Of a DNA stretch of 64,000 bases, positions 43,031 through 51,598 are shown one piece after another (the first letter of the stretch is position 1; the number at the start of each line of letters is the position of its first letter). This DNA is from an uncultured Prevotella sp. Lineage in GTDB: Bacteria > Bacteroidota > Bacteroidia > Bacteroidales > Bacteroidaceae. The stretch covers positions 1-64,000 of the forward strand of contig ONAJ01000022.1 of the NCBI GenBank assembly GCA_900315775.1, written 5' to 3'. The position numbers and the translations under genes are program-made. The notes below the pieces were generated by a model. The model saw only the letters and a program-made list of their open reading frames with translations, had not been told where the DNA came from and did not search any database.

Positions 43031-43042
43031 ATAATAAAGAAT

Positions 43043-44068
43043 ATGATTTCATTTGAAAGTGACTATAACAACGGAGCGCACCCTATGGTGCTGCAACGAC
43101 TCATTGAGACCAACGATAAACAGAGTCTCTGCTACGGCGACGACGAATGGTGCGAGCAGGCTAAGGAGAAGATAAAGGCTGCATGCGGCACCCCTAACGC
43201 CCAGGTGTTTTTCCTTACTGGCGGCACCCAGACTAATGCCACCGTCATCGACTCTATACTCCACACCTACGAGGGAGTGATTGCTATCGACACAGGTCAT
43301 ATCAACGTTCACGAGGCGGGAGCAATAGAGTTCACAGAACACAAGATTATCACCCTTCGCGAGCATAATGGTAAGATGGACCCTAACGAGTTGGAGAAGT
43401 ATCTTGACGACTACATGCACGACGGCAGTAATATGCATGCTGTCTATCCTGGATTGGTATATCTCACTTTCCCAACGGAGTACGGCACGCTATACAGCGC
43501 CAAAGAGCTTGATGCCATCTGGCAGATATGTCGTAAATACAACATCACGCTGTACATCGACGGAGCACGACTGGGCTACGGACTGACAGCCACCGGCAAC
43601 GACATCACACTACCCTATCTTGCAAAGCACTGCGACGTGTTCTACATTGGTGGTACCAAAGTAGGAGCACTCTGCGGCGAGGCTGTTGTCTTTACTCACA
43701 ACAACGCTCATCCTCACTTCTTCAGCATCCAGAAGCAACACGGTGCTGTTGTTGCTAAGGGCAGACTCCACGGACTGCAGTTCGATGCACTCTTCACCGA
43801 CAACCTGTACTTCAACATTTCGCGTCATGCTAATGTTATGGCGGAGAAGATGCGCGACATCTTTGCGAAGAAAGGTTATAAGTTCTTCATCGACTCTCCC
43901 ACAAATCAACAGTTTGTCATCCTCAACAACACCAAACTGGCGGAGCTGCGCCAACACATCATCTTCTCCGTATGGGGAAAGGCTGATACGTCGCACACCA
44001 TCTGCCGTTTTACCACAAGCTGGTCAACAACGGAAGAAGACCTTAAGGAGTTGGAAAAGTTTTTGTAA
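43043..44068 (+). CDS. ltaE: Low-specificity L-threonine aldolase (PLP)
   Basis: A 341-residue fold-type I PLP enzyme that splits threonine or allo-threonine to glycine and acetaldehyde. Motifs: FLTGGTQTNATVIDS, HINVHEAGAIEF, LYIDGARLGYGL and the PLP-lysine in IGGTKVGALCGEAVV. The gap to argF' is 12 bases, so it is probably in the same operon. The end is convergent with, and overlaps by 26 bases, the NigD-like gene. A related beta-elimination lyase role cannot be fully excluded. Confidence 0.9.
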   Translation: MISFESDYNNGAHPMVLQRLIETNDKQSLCYGDDEWCEQAKEKIKAACGTPNAQVFFLTGGTQTNATVIDSILHTYEGVIAIDTGHINVHEAGAIEFTEHKIITLREHNGKMDPNELEKYLDDYMHDGSNMHAVYPGLVYLTFPTEYGTLYSAKELDAIWQICRKYNITLYIDGARLGYGLTATGNDITLPYLAKHCDVFYIGGTKVGALCGEAVVFTHNNAHPHFFSIQKQHGAVVAKGRLHGLQFDALFTDNLYFNISRHANVMAEKMRDIFAKKGYKFFIDSPTNQQFVILNNTKLAELRQHIIFSVWGKADTSHTICRFTTSWSTTEEDLKELEKFL

Positions 44069-44705
44069 CTTCCCCGTCATAAGTAACGACGGACAGGAAG
44101 ATACGGTCATTCTGCATTCCGTCAAGAGGAATACTCATATAGCCCTTGGTTCTGTAGAACTCAGGGGCTTTGTTTTGTGAGTGCATAACTTTGAGATACA
44201 CGTCCTTTGTCCCGTCAGCGTGCTCTACCACTTTTTCTCTCCACACACCGAGAAGCTGTTTGTTAATCTTCCCGTCGGCAGTACCTGTCTTCACGTAGAA
44301 ACCCACATTGAGATACTTCCCGTTAGTGCTCTTCCACGCACTCTCAAAGATTAGGGGGTCTGTCTTCACTGTGTCGGGACGATTTGTTATGAGTGGTTTC
44401 ACCACAGGCACCTGCGATATGGAGTGGGCAAAGGTACTGCCCTTCTCCACCTTGTCATAATAGACTAAGGCTCTGTATGTTCCATTTGCCTTGTCTGCCC
44501 ACTCGGCAGTATAGGGACGTGAGAAGTTCACGTCGAGTCCGTCGTCGGAAGAGAAGCTAACTATCGTCTTCGCCTCTGCTGTCTTTACCTCACCGAACTC
44601 CACAGTAAGATAAGAGAGTCCTCCGTCACCTGTCTTGTAGCTATCCACCGAACACCCTGCCAGCAGGAGCGCTACAAAGAGAAATACCGTTACCCGACGC
44701 ATCAA
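44043..44705 (-). CDS. NigD-like lipoprotein
   Basis: A 220-residue lipoprotein (MRRVTVFLFVALLLAGC lipobox). The features LSYLTVEFGEVKTAEA, YTAEWADKANGTYRALVYYD and KAPEFYRTKGYMSIPLD match the NigD-like family of Bacteroidota outer-surface proteins of unknown function. It is the last gene of a minus-strand group with the acyltransferase gene five bases upstream. Confidence 0.8.
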   Translation of the reverse strand: MMRRVTVFLFVALLLAGCSVDSYKTGDGGLSYLTVEFGEVKTAEAKTIVSFSSDDGLDVNFSRPYTAEWADKANGTYRALVYYDKVEKGSTFAHSISQVPVVKPLITNRPDTVKTDPLIFESAWKSTNGKYLNVGFYVKTGTADGKINKQLLGVWREKVVEHADGTKDVYLKVMHSQNKAPEFYRTKGYMSIPLDGMQNDRIFLSVVTYDGEVTKTFPTP

Positions 44706-44709
44706 GTTT

Positions 44710-45858
44710 CTACAATTTTAGCTTGTTTATTGCCGGATTGGCATACATCGTCAGCATACGCTCGCGGAGGAATTTCTCGTCGCGATTATGCAACTTAACC
44801 TTAGCAATCTGTCCTGCCAGGTACTCGTCAAACTTTGTTTTGTCTTTCTGAGTATAGTATGCCGAATATTCCGTCGTTCCACGCAACTCGTCAAGGGCTA
44901 TGTAGTTACACGGGAACAGCTGATAGCCCTCATGAATCTCGACGTCCATACGTCGTGCCAACTCAGCGAAGAACTCATTTCTGGGCAAATCCTTTATTTC
45001 GTCAACCCAAGCATTTATCGGTGTTCCGCAATGATAGTGCACACGTCCCTTATAGCCGAAGATACCCGTCTTCATATTATCCAGGTCGTCCTGTCTGCTC
45101 TTCTTGAATGCGGGATTGTCGCGTTTCTGCTGGAACTCCTGTGCTTTGAGGTAGTCACACGGGTCGTACTCGTAGCTTATCGTAAGCGGTACGATGTTCA
45201 GTTCGCGAAGGTCTCCTCCCATAGCCAGCATCTTGAGTACCGACTCCTGTGTCCTGTCGTCAGAGTCCTTTGCTCTTCCTTCGCGCTGTGCAATCCATAT
45301 ATTCTCCTTCTTCTGTGTCACCGCATAGTGTATATACTCACTCATCAACTTACTTGAGGCGAGCATCTCCTTTGGCGACAGTCCTCTGCGGACGGTGAAG
45401 GCCTTGTTCATTCGTACCAATCTACGAATCCACGGATATATAAGCAAGTTGTCACCAATACCAATCTCCACCGTTGTGGGATAGCCCGCCTCCACCAGTA
45501 GCAGGTCGAGGAAGGCAGAGTCCAGCACTATGTCACGATGATTGCTCACGAAGGTGTAGCGGTCCAGAGTATTTATGGTTTGTTCTTTTGTGTGAAGTTT
45601 CTTGTCGTCGAACGTTGTGCCGTCGCTATACTTCCATATAATATACTTCACCACCGGCTTCATAAAGCGCATCTGGAAGTCCAGCGGTGTCTTCACACCA
45701 CGGAACAGCATTCGTAGCAGCGCATTACGCACCGCCTTAGGCATCCAGGGGGCAAAGCCCTTCAACACCAGTGAAAACTGTCTGTCCGCCAGCAGATCCT
45801 CAAATGCCTGCTGCATCTCCTCCGCCTCATAAGGACGAATCTCATTGAATTGACTCAT
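44710..45858 (-). CDS. 1-acylglycerol-3-phosphate acyltransferase-like protein
   Basis: A 382-residue PlsC-type acyltransferase. Motif I is VSNHRDIVLDSAFLD (NH-x4-D), with IGDNLLIYPWIRRLVRMNKAF, IWIAQREGRAKDSDD and IVPLTISYEYDPCDY as later blocks. Family length is usually about 240, so there are extra N- and C-terminal regions. Fatty-acyl transfer to a phospholipid or ornithine lipid is likely. ATG 45858 (MSQFNEIRPY) is preferred to 45867. An ATTCTCAATTCTCAATT repeat lies just upstream (45859-45886). Confidence 0.82.
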   Translation of the reverse strand: MSQFNEIRPYEAEEMQQAFEDLLADRQFSLVLKGFAPWMPKAVRNALLRMLFRGVKTPLDFQMRFMKPVVKYIIWKYSDGTTFDDKKLHTKEQTINTLDRYTFVSNHRDIVLDSAFLDLLLVEAGYPTTVEIGIGDNLLIYPWIRRLVRMNKAFTVRRGLSPKEMLASSKLMSEYIHYAVTQKKENIWIAQREGRAKDSDDRTQESVLKMLAMGGDLRELNIVPLTISYEYDPCDYLKAQEFQQKRDNPAFKKSRQDDLDNMKTGIFGYKGRVHYHCGTPINAWVDEIKDLPRNEFFAELARRMDVEIHEGYQLFPCNYIALDELRGTTEYSAYYTQKDKTKFDEYLAGQIAKVKLHNRDEKFLRERMLTMYANPAINKLKL

Positions 45859-45886
45859 AATTCTCAATTCTCAATTTTCAATTATA
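45859..45886 (-). repeat. ATTCTCA repeat between ddl and the acyltransferase gene
   Basis: ATTCTCAATTCTCAATTTTCAATTA-like repeat; the same unit occurs in frame in the GT2 gene at about 49971-50008. Confidence 0.7.
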
Positions 45887-45888
45887 AA

Positions 45889-46872
45889 TTAAATCTGGTT
45901 CTCAACAATATCTGTTAATACGTCAGTCATACTCAGGCCGGCAGCCTTTACCTGCTGTGGAATAAAGCTTGTAGGTGTCATTCCTGGTGTTGTGTTCACC
46001 TCCAGCATGTATATCTTGCCATCCTTGGTAATAATATAGTCCACACGTATAATACCATTACAGTGCAGGATGTCATATATATGACTTGTTATCTTACGCA
46101 CTCTCTCCGCTGTTTCCTCGGGTATTCGTGCCGGAGTAATTTCCTTTACCTGTCCGTTATACTTCGCGTCGTAGTCGAAGAACTCGTTGAAGGTGACAAC
46201 TTCGGTGATGGGGAATATCACCGTCTTTTCGTTTGTCTTGTACATTCCCGAGGTTATCTCAGTACCTTCGAGGAATGACTCTACCATCACCTCGTCGCTC
46301 TCCATCATAGCCTTACGGAAGGCAGGAGCCAGCTGGTCTTTGTTCTTCACCTTTGATACACCGAACGACGAGCCGTCAGTTGAAGGTTTCACGAAGCAGG
46401 GCATTCCTATGCGCTCCTCTATATCGTCCTCGCTGACGAGTTCCTCACATCCGCGACGTATAAGCAGCGAGTCGGCAACCAACACTCCGTAGCTGCGCAG
46501 ATACTGGTTCAACACGAACTTGTTGAACGTCATAGCCTCAACGAGCACACCACTTGTGCTGTATGGCAGTCGTACTAGGTCGAAGTAACCCTGCATAATG
46601 CCGTTCTCACCAGGAGTACCGTGGATTGTTATGTAGGCATAGTCGAATATCACTCTCTTGCCATCCTCTATGAACGAGAAGTCGTTAAGGTCAATCTGTG
46701 CAGTCGTGCCGTCGTGCAGCTCTGCGTGCCAGTCGGTACCTCTCACATCTACTATATACACGTTATAACGCTCCTTGTCAAAGAAGGAGTACAAACCCTG
46801 TGCCGAACGAAGCGACACGTCATGTTCTGATGAATCTCCGCCACATACTATGGCTATTGTCTTTTTGCTCAT
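45889..46872 (-). CDS. ddl: D-alanine--D-alanine ligase
   Basis: A 327-residue ATP-grasp enzyme for peptidoglycan precursor synthesis. Motifs: KTIAIVCGGDSSEHDVSLRS, ITIHGTPGENGIMQGYFDLV, PCFVKPSTDGSSFGVSKVK, VMVESFLEGTEITSG and IIRVDYIITKDGKIYMLEVN ending NTTPGMTPTSFIPQQ. ATG 46872 begins at MSKKTIA; the longer frame has no support. It lies between rluD and an acyltransferase gene on the same strand. Confidence 0.95.
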   Translation of the reverse strand: MSKKTIAIVCGGDSSEHDVSLRSAQGLYSFFDKERYNVYIVDVRGTDWHAELHDGTTAQIDLNDFSFIEDGKRVIFDYAYITIHGTPGENGIMQGYFDLVRLPYSTSGVLVEAMTFNKFVLNQYLRSYGVLVADSLLIRRGCEELVSEDDIEERIGMPCFVKPSTDGSSFGVSKVKNKDQLAPAFRKAMMESDEVMVESFLEGTEITSGMYKTNEKTVIFPITEVVTFNEFFDYDAKYNGQVKEITPARIPEETAERVRKITSHIYDILHCNGIIRVDYIITKDGKIYMLEVNTTPGMTPTSFIPQQVKAAGLSMTDVLTDIVENQI

Positions 46873-46930
46873 ATTTTGTTTTTTATTCTTAATGCAGCAG
46901 AGCTGCAATCTACTTCTGATTTCTTACATC

Positions 46931-47950
46931 TTAATTTGAGGAAATGCGTCCTCTCCACTTCTCCACCAGCGCCTTCATATCTTCCGGCCACTCACTGGTG
47001 AAATCCATCTGTTGTTTCGTCGTCGGGTGTACAAATCCCAGTGTCTTTGCGTGCAGCGCCTGTCGTGGACACAGTTTAAAGCAGTTCTGTATATAGGCCT
47101 TATAGCTCGCCGTCCGCTCTCCGCGTCTTATCTCCATACCTCCGTAGCGTTCATCGGCAAACAATGGGTGTCCTATATGTTTCATGTGTGCACGAATTTG
47201 GTGTGTCCTTCCCGTTTCCAGTATGCACTCCACCAATGTTGTATATCCGTAGCGTTCCAATACCTTATAGTGAGTCACCGCCGGTTTCCCTTGTTCCGAG
47301 TCTGGAGGGAACACCTCCATACGAAGACGATCTTTCGGGTCGCGCCCTATGTTTCCTTCTATACGTCCTTCGTCCTCTACGAAGTTTCCCCACACCAGCG
47401 CATTGTAGCTACGGTGCGTCGTCTTGTTAAAGAACTGCACTCCCAGCGACGTCTTTGCATCGGGAGTCTTAGCCGCCACGAGCAGTCCGCTGGTATCTTT
47501 GTCTATGCGGTGCACCAGTCCTACAGCAGGGTCGTTAGGGTCGTAGTCGGGATTATTACGCAGATGCCACGCTATGGCGTTCACCAGCGTACCGTGAAAG
47601 TTACCGCATCCCGGGTGCACCACCATCCCCGCAGGTTTGTTTATCACCATAAGCTGGTCGTCCTCGTACACTATGTTAAGCGGTATCTCCTCAGCCTCTA
47701 TGGTGTCGTCGTAGTGCGGACGGTCCAACATCAGCGTCACCACATCATTGGTGCGCACCTTGTAGTTGCTTTTCACAGGACGGTCGTTAACGTGTACGAA
47801 CCCTGCATCGGCAGCCTGCTGTATGCGGTTTCTGCTTGAGTGCTGCAGTTTTTCCGCAAGGTACTTGTCGATACGTATCGGTTCCTGTCCCTTGTCAACA
47901 ACAACACGGAAGTGTTCGTACAATTCAACCTCTTCTATCTCGTCATTCAT
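46931..47950 (-). CDS. rluD: Ribosomal large-subunit pseudouridine synthase
   Basis: A 339-residue RluA/RluD-family enzyme that modifies 23S rRNA. An N-terminal S4 domain (RIDKYLAEKLQHSSRNRIQQ) is followed by the catalytic domain, with GLVHRIDKDTSGLLVAAKTP holding the catalytic Asp, and RTHQIRAHMKHIGHPL. The TTG at 47956 would overlap the PASTA gene stop; ATG 47950 is used. It directly follows the PASTA gene. Confidence 0.93.
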   Translation of the reverse strand: MNDEIEEVELYEHFRVVVDKGQEPIRIDKYLAEKLQHSSRNRIQQAADAGFVHVNDRPVKSNYKVRTNDVVTLMLDRPHYDDTIEAEEIPLNIVYEDDQLMVINKPAGMVVHPGCGNFHGTLVNAIAWHLRNNPDYDPNDPAVGLVHRIDKDTSGLLVAAKTPDAKTSLGVQFFNKTTHRSYNALVWGNFVEDEGRIEGNIGRDPKDRLRMEVFPPDSEQGKPAVTHYKVLERYGYTTLVECILETGRTHQIRAHMKHIGHPLFADERYGGMEIRRGERTASYKAYIQNCFKLCPRQALHAKTLGFVHPTTKQQMDFTSEWPEDMKALVEKWRGRISSN

Positions 47951-47952
47951 TG

Positions 47953-48633
47953 TCAAGGTCCCGTTACAACTTCAAAGTCATCATGTTCACCGCTCACATC
48001 CTGATGCAACTCGTGATCCATCAAGGTAGAGTCGCCATATATATCACCATATATAGGAGTAGCCGACATTATCGAGTCGTCTGAATCAATCATTCCGTCG
48101 CCTACCTGCAGCACCAGCACATCCTCTATAGACACCTTCTGTCCTGCCGTCACGTTCATGCCGCGCACACGAATGCCGTAAACCCAGTCCTTCTCGCCAG
48201 GTATTCTGTTAGGCATACCCACCTTGAAGCCCATAGCCTCCAGTTTTGCACGTGCCTCACGATATGAGCTGTTATCTATCACGTCAGGTATTGTCAGCGT
48301 CGGAGTGCTCGACGAGTTTATCACCAGATAAACCACCCTTCCACTCTTAACCTTCGTTCCGGGACGTAACGACTGTTCCAGAACGAAGTCTGGCGGCAGA
48401 GTCTTCACATAACCCGTGTCGCTAACCTCCACCTCCATACCAAGATTTTCAAGGATAGTGGCAGCTTCATCGTATGATTTATGTCTTACATCCGGAATAC
48501 TTATCTCTTCTCCGTGGTGCGTGTAAACCCCTATGCCGTAGTACACCGCAACACATAGCAGCAATACCACGACAGCCATAGCCGCAAGGTTTATCCACAG
48601 ATAACGACTCCTCAATGTTTCCTTAATATCCAT
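47953..48633 (-). CDS. PASTA-domain membrane protein
   Basis: A 226-residue single-pass protein: a short cytoplasmic N-terminus (MDIKETLRSRYLW), one helix (INLAAMAVVVLLLCVAVYYGI), then extracytoplasmic PASTA repeats (EISIPDVRHKSYDEAATILE, SDTGYVKTLPPDFVLEQSLR, TIPDVIDNSSYREARAKLEA). PASTA domains bind peptidoglycan in other bacteria; the kinase part is absent here. The gene order PASTA-rluD-ddl is common in Bacteroidales. Confidence 0.88.
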   Translation of the reverse strand: MDIKETLRSRYLWINLAAMAVVVLLLCVAVYYGIGVYTHHGEEISIPDVRHKSYDEAATILENLGMEVEVSDTGYVKTLPPDFVLEQSLRPGTKVKSGRVVYLVINSSSTPTLTIPDVIDNSSYREARAKLEAMGFKVGMPNRIPGEKDWVYGIRVRGMNVTAGQKVSIEDVLVLQVGDGMIDSDDSIMSATPIYGDIYGDSTLMDHELHQDVSGEHDDFEVVTGP

Positions 48634-48665
48634 TGCAATTTATGCACACTTTACTATTTATTGTG

Positions 48666-48697
48666 CAAAGGTATGAATTACTTTTCAATTATCCAAG
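48666..48697 (-). promoter_or_regulatory. Promoter of the PASTA-rluD-ddl genes
   Basis: On the minus strand CTTG (48697-48694) and TACCTTTG (48673-48666) with a 20-base spacer. Confidence 0.55.
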
Positions 48698-48713
48698 TTT
48701 TGTATCAGCAAAA

Positions 48714-48748
48714 AACAAAAAAGCCTCTCCTTTTGGAGGGGCTTTTAT
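48714..48748 (-). terminator. Terminator after rpmH
   Basis: AAAAGCC-CCTCC with GGAGAGGCTTTT on the minus strand, followed by T residues. Confidence 0.75.
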
Positions 48749-48771
48749 GTTTGCCTTAAAATAAGGTGGAA

Positions 48772-48927
48772 TTACTTTCCGTGGTTCTCGTCAGAAACAG
48801 TGAGCTTCTTACGACCCTTTGCACGACGTGACGCTAATACGCGACGTCCGTTCTTTGTAGCCATTCTCTCGCGGAAGCCGTGCTTGTTCACTCTTCTTCT
48901 GTTGTGTGGCTGAAATGTTCTTTTCAT
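48772..48927 (-). CDS. rpmH: Ribosomal protein L34
   Basis: A 51-residue ribosomal protein with the family signature [20 protein letters not shown], ending with [15 protein letters not shown], about five residues longer than the E. coli form. ATG 48927 is the normal start; the frame upstream to 48984 is not used. In many bacteria it is near dnaA and the origin, but no dnaA is present in this window. Promoter at 48972-49002 and a terminator downstream. Confidence 0.95.
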   Translation of the reverse strand: MKRTFQPHNRRRVNKHGFRERMATKNGRRVLASRRAKGRKKLTVSDENHGK

Positions 48928-48971
48928 TGTTTTATCTATTTTATTTGTTATTATTCGTCGAATTCGGGCTG

Positions 48972-49002
48972 CAAAATTACGCAATTATTTCCAACCTTGC
49001 AA
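48972..49002 (-). promoter_or_regulatory. Promoter of rpmH
   Basis: On the minus strand TTGC (49002-48999) and TAATTTTG (48979-48972), spacer about 20. Confidence 0.6.
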
Positions 49003-49053
49003 GTTTTTCTTAAAAAATTATGTGTTATATATCATGAATTTATAAAAAATGTG

Positions 49054-49061
49054 TACCTTTG
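49054..49061 (+). promoter_or_regulatory. -7 box of the efp operon
   Basis: TACCTTTG at 49054-49061, 34 bases ahead of ATG 49095. Confidence 0.5.
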
Positions 49062-49094
49062 CAGGCGAATAAGGTATAACAAAGAATAAAGAAT

Positions 49095-49661
49095 ATGATT
49101 AAATCACAAGACATTAAGAAGGGAACATGCATCCGCATGGATGGAAAGTTGTACTTCTGCATTGACTTCCTGCACGTTAAGCCAGGAAAGGGAAACACTA
49201 TTATGCGTACCACACTGAAGGATGTTGTCAGCGGACGAGTTCTTGAGAAGCGCTTCAACATTGGTGAGGCTCTCGAGGATGTTCGTGTAGAGCGCCGTCC
49301 TTACCAGTATCTCTACCTTGACGGAGCTGACTACATCTTCATGAACCAGGAGACATACGACCAGATTCCTATCGCTAAGGATCTCATCACTGGTGTTGAC
49401 TTCATGAAGGAGAGCGACATCGTGGAAGTTGTCAGCGATGCAGACACAAATACTATCCTTTACGCTGAAATGCCTGTAAAGACTGTGCTCAAGATTACAC
49501 ACTCTGAGCCAGGTATCAAGGGCGACACTGCTACAAACGCTACAAAGCCTGCAACACTGGAGACTGGTGTTGAGGTACGAGTACCGCTGTTTGTTAACGA
49601 GGGCGACCTTATTCAGGTTGACACCCGCGACGGCAGCTATCTGCAGCGTATGAAGGACTAG
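49095..49661 (+). CDS. efp: Translation elongation factor P
   Basis: A 188-residue EF-P that helps ribosomes through polyproline stretches. The modified-type loop KPGKGN has Lys at residue 32. The three beta-barrel domains are intact, ending RDGSYLQRMKD. It lies one base before the glycosyltransferase gene and appears cotranscribed with it and radC. EF-P may serve the Pro-rich and Glu-Pro-linker proteins of this genome, a speculation. Confidence 0.95.
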   Translation: MIKSQDIKKGTCIRMDGKLYFCIDFLHVKPGKGNTIMRTTLKDVVSGRVLEKRFNIGEALEDVRVERRPYQYLYLDGADYIFMNQETYDQIPIAKDLITGVDFMKESDIVEVVSDADTNTILYAEMPVKTVLKITHSEPGIKGDTATNATKPATLETGVEVRVPLFVNEGDLIQVDTRDGSYLQRMKD

Positions 49662-49662
49662 G

Positions 49663-50730
49663 ATGAGATATTCTGTTATCGTTCCCGTTTATAACCGTCC
49701 TGACGAAGTTGACGAGTTGCTCGACAGTCTGACACGACAGACCGTTAAAGACATTGAGGTTATAATCGTGGAAGATGGCTCAACAAAGACATGCAAGGAT
49801 GTCTGCGACAAGTACGCAGACATCCTTGATTTGCATTATTACTTTAAGGAGAACTCGGGACCCGGACAAAGTCGCAACTACGGTGCGGAACGCGCCAAAG
49901 GAGAGTATCTGCTTATTCTTGACAGCGACGTAGTGCTACCGGACAGGTATATTGAGAATGTAGAATTGGGAATTGAGAATTCTCAATTCTCAACTCTCAA
50001 TTCTCAATTAGCAGCCTTCGGCGGACCCGATGCGGCACATCCGTCGTTCACCCCGACGCAGAAGGCAATATCATACTCTATGACGTCGTTCTTCACTACC
50101 GGAGGCATTCGTGGTGGAAAGAAGAAATTGGACAAGTTCTACCCGCGTTCTTTCAACATGGGCATTCGCCGAGACGTTTATATGCAGTTAGGAGGATTCA
50201 CGAAGATGCGCTTTGGTGAGGACATAGACTTCTCATACCGCATCTGTGAGGCGGGCTACTCGCCACAGCTATTCCCCGAGGCGTGGGTATGGCACAAGCG
50301 ACGTACCGACTTCCGGAAATTCTTCCGACAGGTATATAACAGCGGCATAGCACGTATAAACCTTGAGAAGCGTCACCCCGGGACGATGAAACTGGTGCAT
50401 CTGTTGCCAGCGGTATTCACCATAGGGGTAACAGCGCTTATACTCATTGCTGCCTTTGGACGCATAATGATGGTATATGGCAAACCCGAAGACTTCCGCT
50501 CTTGGTATTATTTGGTTGTAGCGGCATTGTCGCCTATATTGCTTTACTCACTAATCATTCTTATCGACTCGTGGAGGACAAGCCGTAGCATAAAGGTGGG
50601 ACTGCTCTCTGTTCCAGCAGCATTCATTCAGCTGATGGGTTACGGTACAGGATTCCTTGTCTCATGGTGGAAACGCTGTGTGCTGGGCAAAGACGAGTTT
50701 CACGCCTTTGAAAAGAATTTCTACAAATGA
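49663..50730 (+). CDS. Family 2 glycosyltransferase, membrane-associated
   Basis: A 355-residue GT-A enzyme: YSVIVPVYNRPDEVDELLDS, DIEVIIVEDGST, LLILDSDVVLPDRY (DSD) and YSPQLFPEAWVWHKRRTDFR. Two C-terminal hydrophobic segments (LLPAVFTIGVTALILIAAFG, YLVVAALSPILLYSLIILI) make it membrane-bound. An ATTGAGAATTCTCAATT repeat block (49951-50010) is translated in frame as about ten extra residues (IENSQFSTLNSQL) before AAFGGPDAAHPSF. The stop overlaps the radC ATG by 4 bases. Confidence 0.88.
   Translation: MRYSVIVPVYNRPDEVDELLDSLTRQTVKDIEVIIVEDGSTKTCKDVCDKYADILDLHYYFKENSGPGQSRNYGAERAKGEYLLILDSDVVLPDRYIENVELGIENSQFSTLNSQLAAFGGPDAAHPSFTPTQKAISYSMTSFFTTGGIRGGKKKLDKFYPRSFNMGIRRDVYMQLGGFTKMRFGEDIDFSYRICEAGYSPQLFPEAWVWHKRRTDFRKFFRQVYNSGIARINLEKRHPGTMKLVHLLPAVFTIGVTALILIAAFGRIMMVYGKPEDFRSWYYLVVAALSPILLYSLIILIDSWRTSRSIKVGLLSVPAAFIQLMGYGTGFLVSWWKRCVLGKDEFHAFEKNFYK
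49951..50010 (+). repeat. ATTCTCA palindromic repeat inside a glycosyltransferase gene
   Basis: GAATTGAGAATTCTCAATTC (49970-49989) is a perfect 20-bp palindrome, followed by CTCAACTCTCAATTCTCAAT. Confidence 0.8.
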
Positions 50731-51416
50731 GCACCGAAAAACTGAACATCAACCAATGGGCGGAAGAAGACCGTCCGCGCGAGAAACTTATGCGACAGGG
50801 AGCCGAAGCCCTCAGCGATGCAGAGCTACTGGCGATACTCGTAGGCTCTGGTTCGACGAAGGAAACTGCGGTAGAACTGATGAAACGAGTGCTCAGCGAA
50901 TGCGATAACAACCTGAACACCTTAGGGAAAATGACTATCGGCGAGCTATGTAAGTATAACGGCATCGGCGAGGCAAAGGCAATAACCATCATTGCCGCCT
51001 GCGAACTGGGAAAGCGACGCCAGCACGAGAAGGTGAAGGAACGCAAGAAGATAAGCACCTCGCAGGACATATACGAATATATGCACCCCATGATGCAGGA
51101 CCTTAATACCGAAGAAGCGTGGGTGCTGCTGATGAACCAAAACTTCAAACTAATAAAAAGCGCAAGGATATCAAGAGGAGGAATAACTGAGACGTCGGTG
51201 GATGTGCGCATAATAATAAAGGAGGCAGTACTTGCCAACGCCACCGTGATAGCACTGTGTCATAACCACCCTTCGGGGAATATCGAGCCAAGTGCTGAAG
51301 ACAACAGAATAACAGAGAAAGTGAGGATGGCATGCAAAACGATGCGACTGCATTTTCTGGACCACGTGATAGTGACGGACGGAGGGTATTATAGCTTTCA
51401 CGATAACGGGAGATAA
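50727..51416 (+). CDS. radC: RadC-family DNA repair/JAB-domain protein
   Basis: A 229-residue protein with a helix-hairpin-helix region (ELCKYNGIGEAKAITIIAA) and a C-terminal JAB/MPN metalloprotease-like domain with LCHNHPSGNIEPSAEDNRIT and the late HDNGR tail. The JAMM-type ligands (H-x-H...D) are intact. The name RadC is historic and its repair role is debated. The last gene of the efp-GT2-radC operon. Confidence 0.92.
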   Translation: MSTEKLNINQWAEEDRPREKLMRQGAEALSDAELLAILVGSGSTKETAVELMKRVLSECDNNLNTLGKMTIGELCKYNGIGEAKAITIIAACELGKRRQHEKVKERKKISTSQDIYEYMHPMMQDLNTEEAWVLLMNQNFKLIKSARISRGGITETSVDVRIIIKEAVLANATVIALCHNHPSGNIEPSAEDNRITEKVRMACKTMRLHFLDHVIVTDGGYYSFHDNGR

Positions 51417-51475
51417 CACCCCACAATATAATAATGTACGCGCGAGAGCGGGAAGCAAAGTGTAAGGATAAAGTG

Positions 51476-51523
51476 CAATTTGCAACAAAAAGAACACTTT
51501 TTGCGTTAAATATTTGCAAATTG
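51476..51523 (+). promoter_or_regulatory. Inverted repeat over the susC -33 region
   Basis: CAATTTGCAA (51476-51485) and TTGCAAATTG (51514-51523) are a perfect 10-bp inverted repeat separated by 28 bases; the right arm covers the TTTG of the promoter. Confidence 0.5.
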
Positions 51524-51544
51524 TAGAAAAAACATGTAATTTTG
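51513..51544 (+). promoter_or_regulatory. Promoter of the SusC/SusD locus
   Basis: TTTG at 51513-51516 and TAATTTTG at 51537-51544 with a 20-base spacer, perfect match to the Bacteroidota consensus. Confidence 0.75.
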
Positions 51545-51598
51545 CAGGCTCGAATATACTATTTAGAATAAAATATAAAAATAAGATAAAAATAATTT

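Noticed and set aside
47012..47839. 275-residue plus-strand frame opposite rluD
   Set aside because: The rluD motifs on the minus strand are convincing; the opposite frame has none.
48772..49002. Chromosome origin next to rpmH
   Set aside because: No dnaA gene or DnaA-box cluster was recognised near it.
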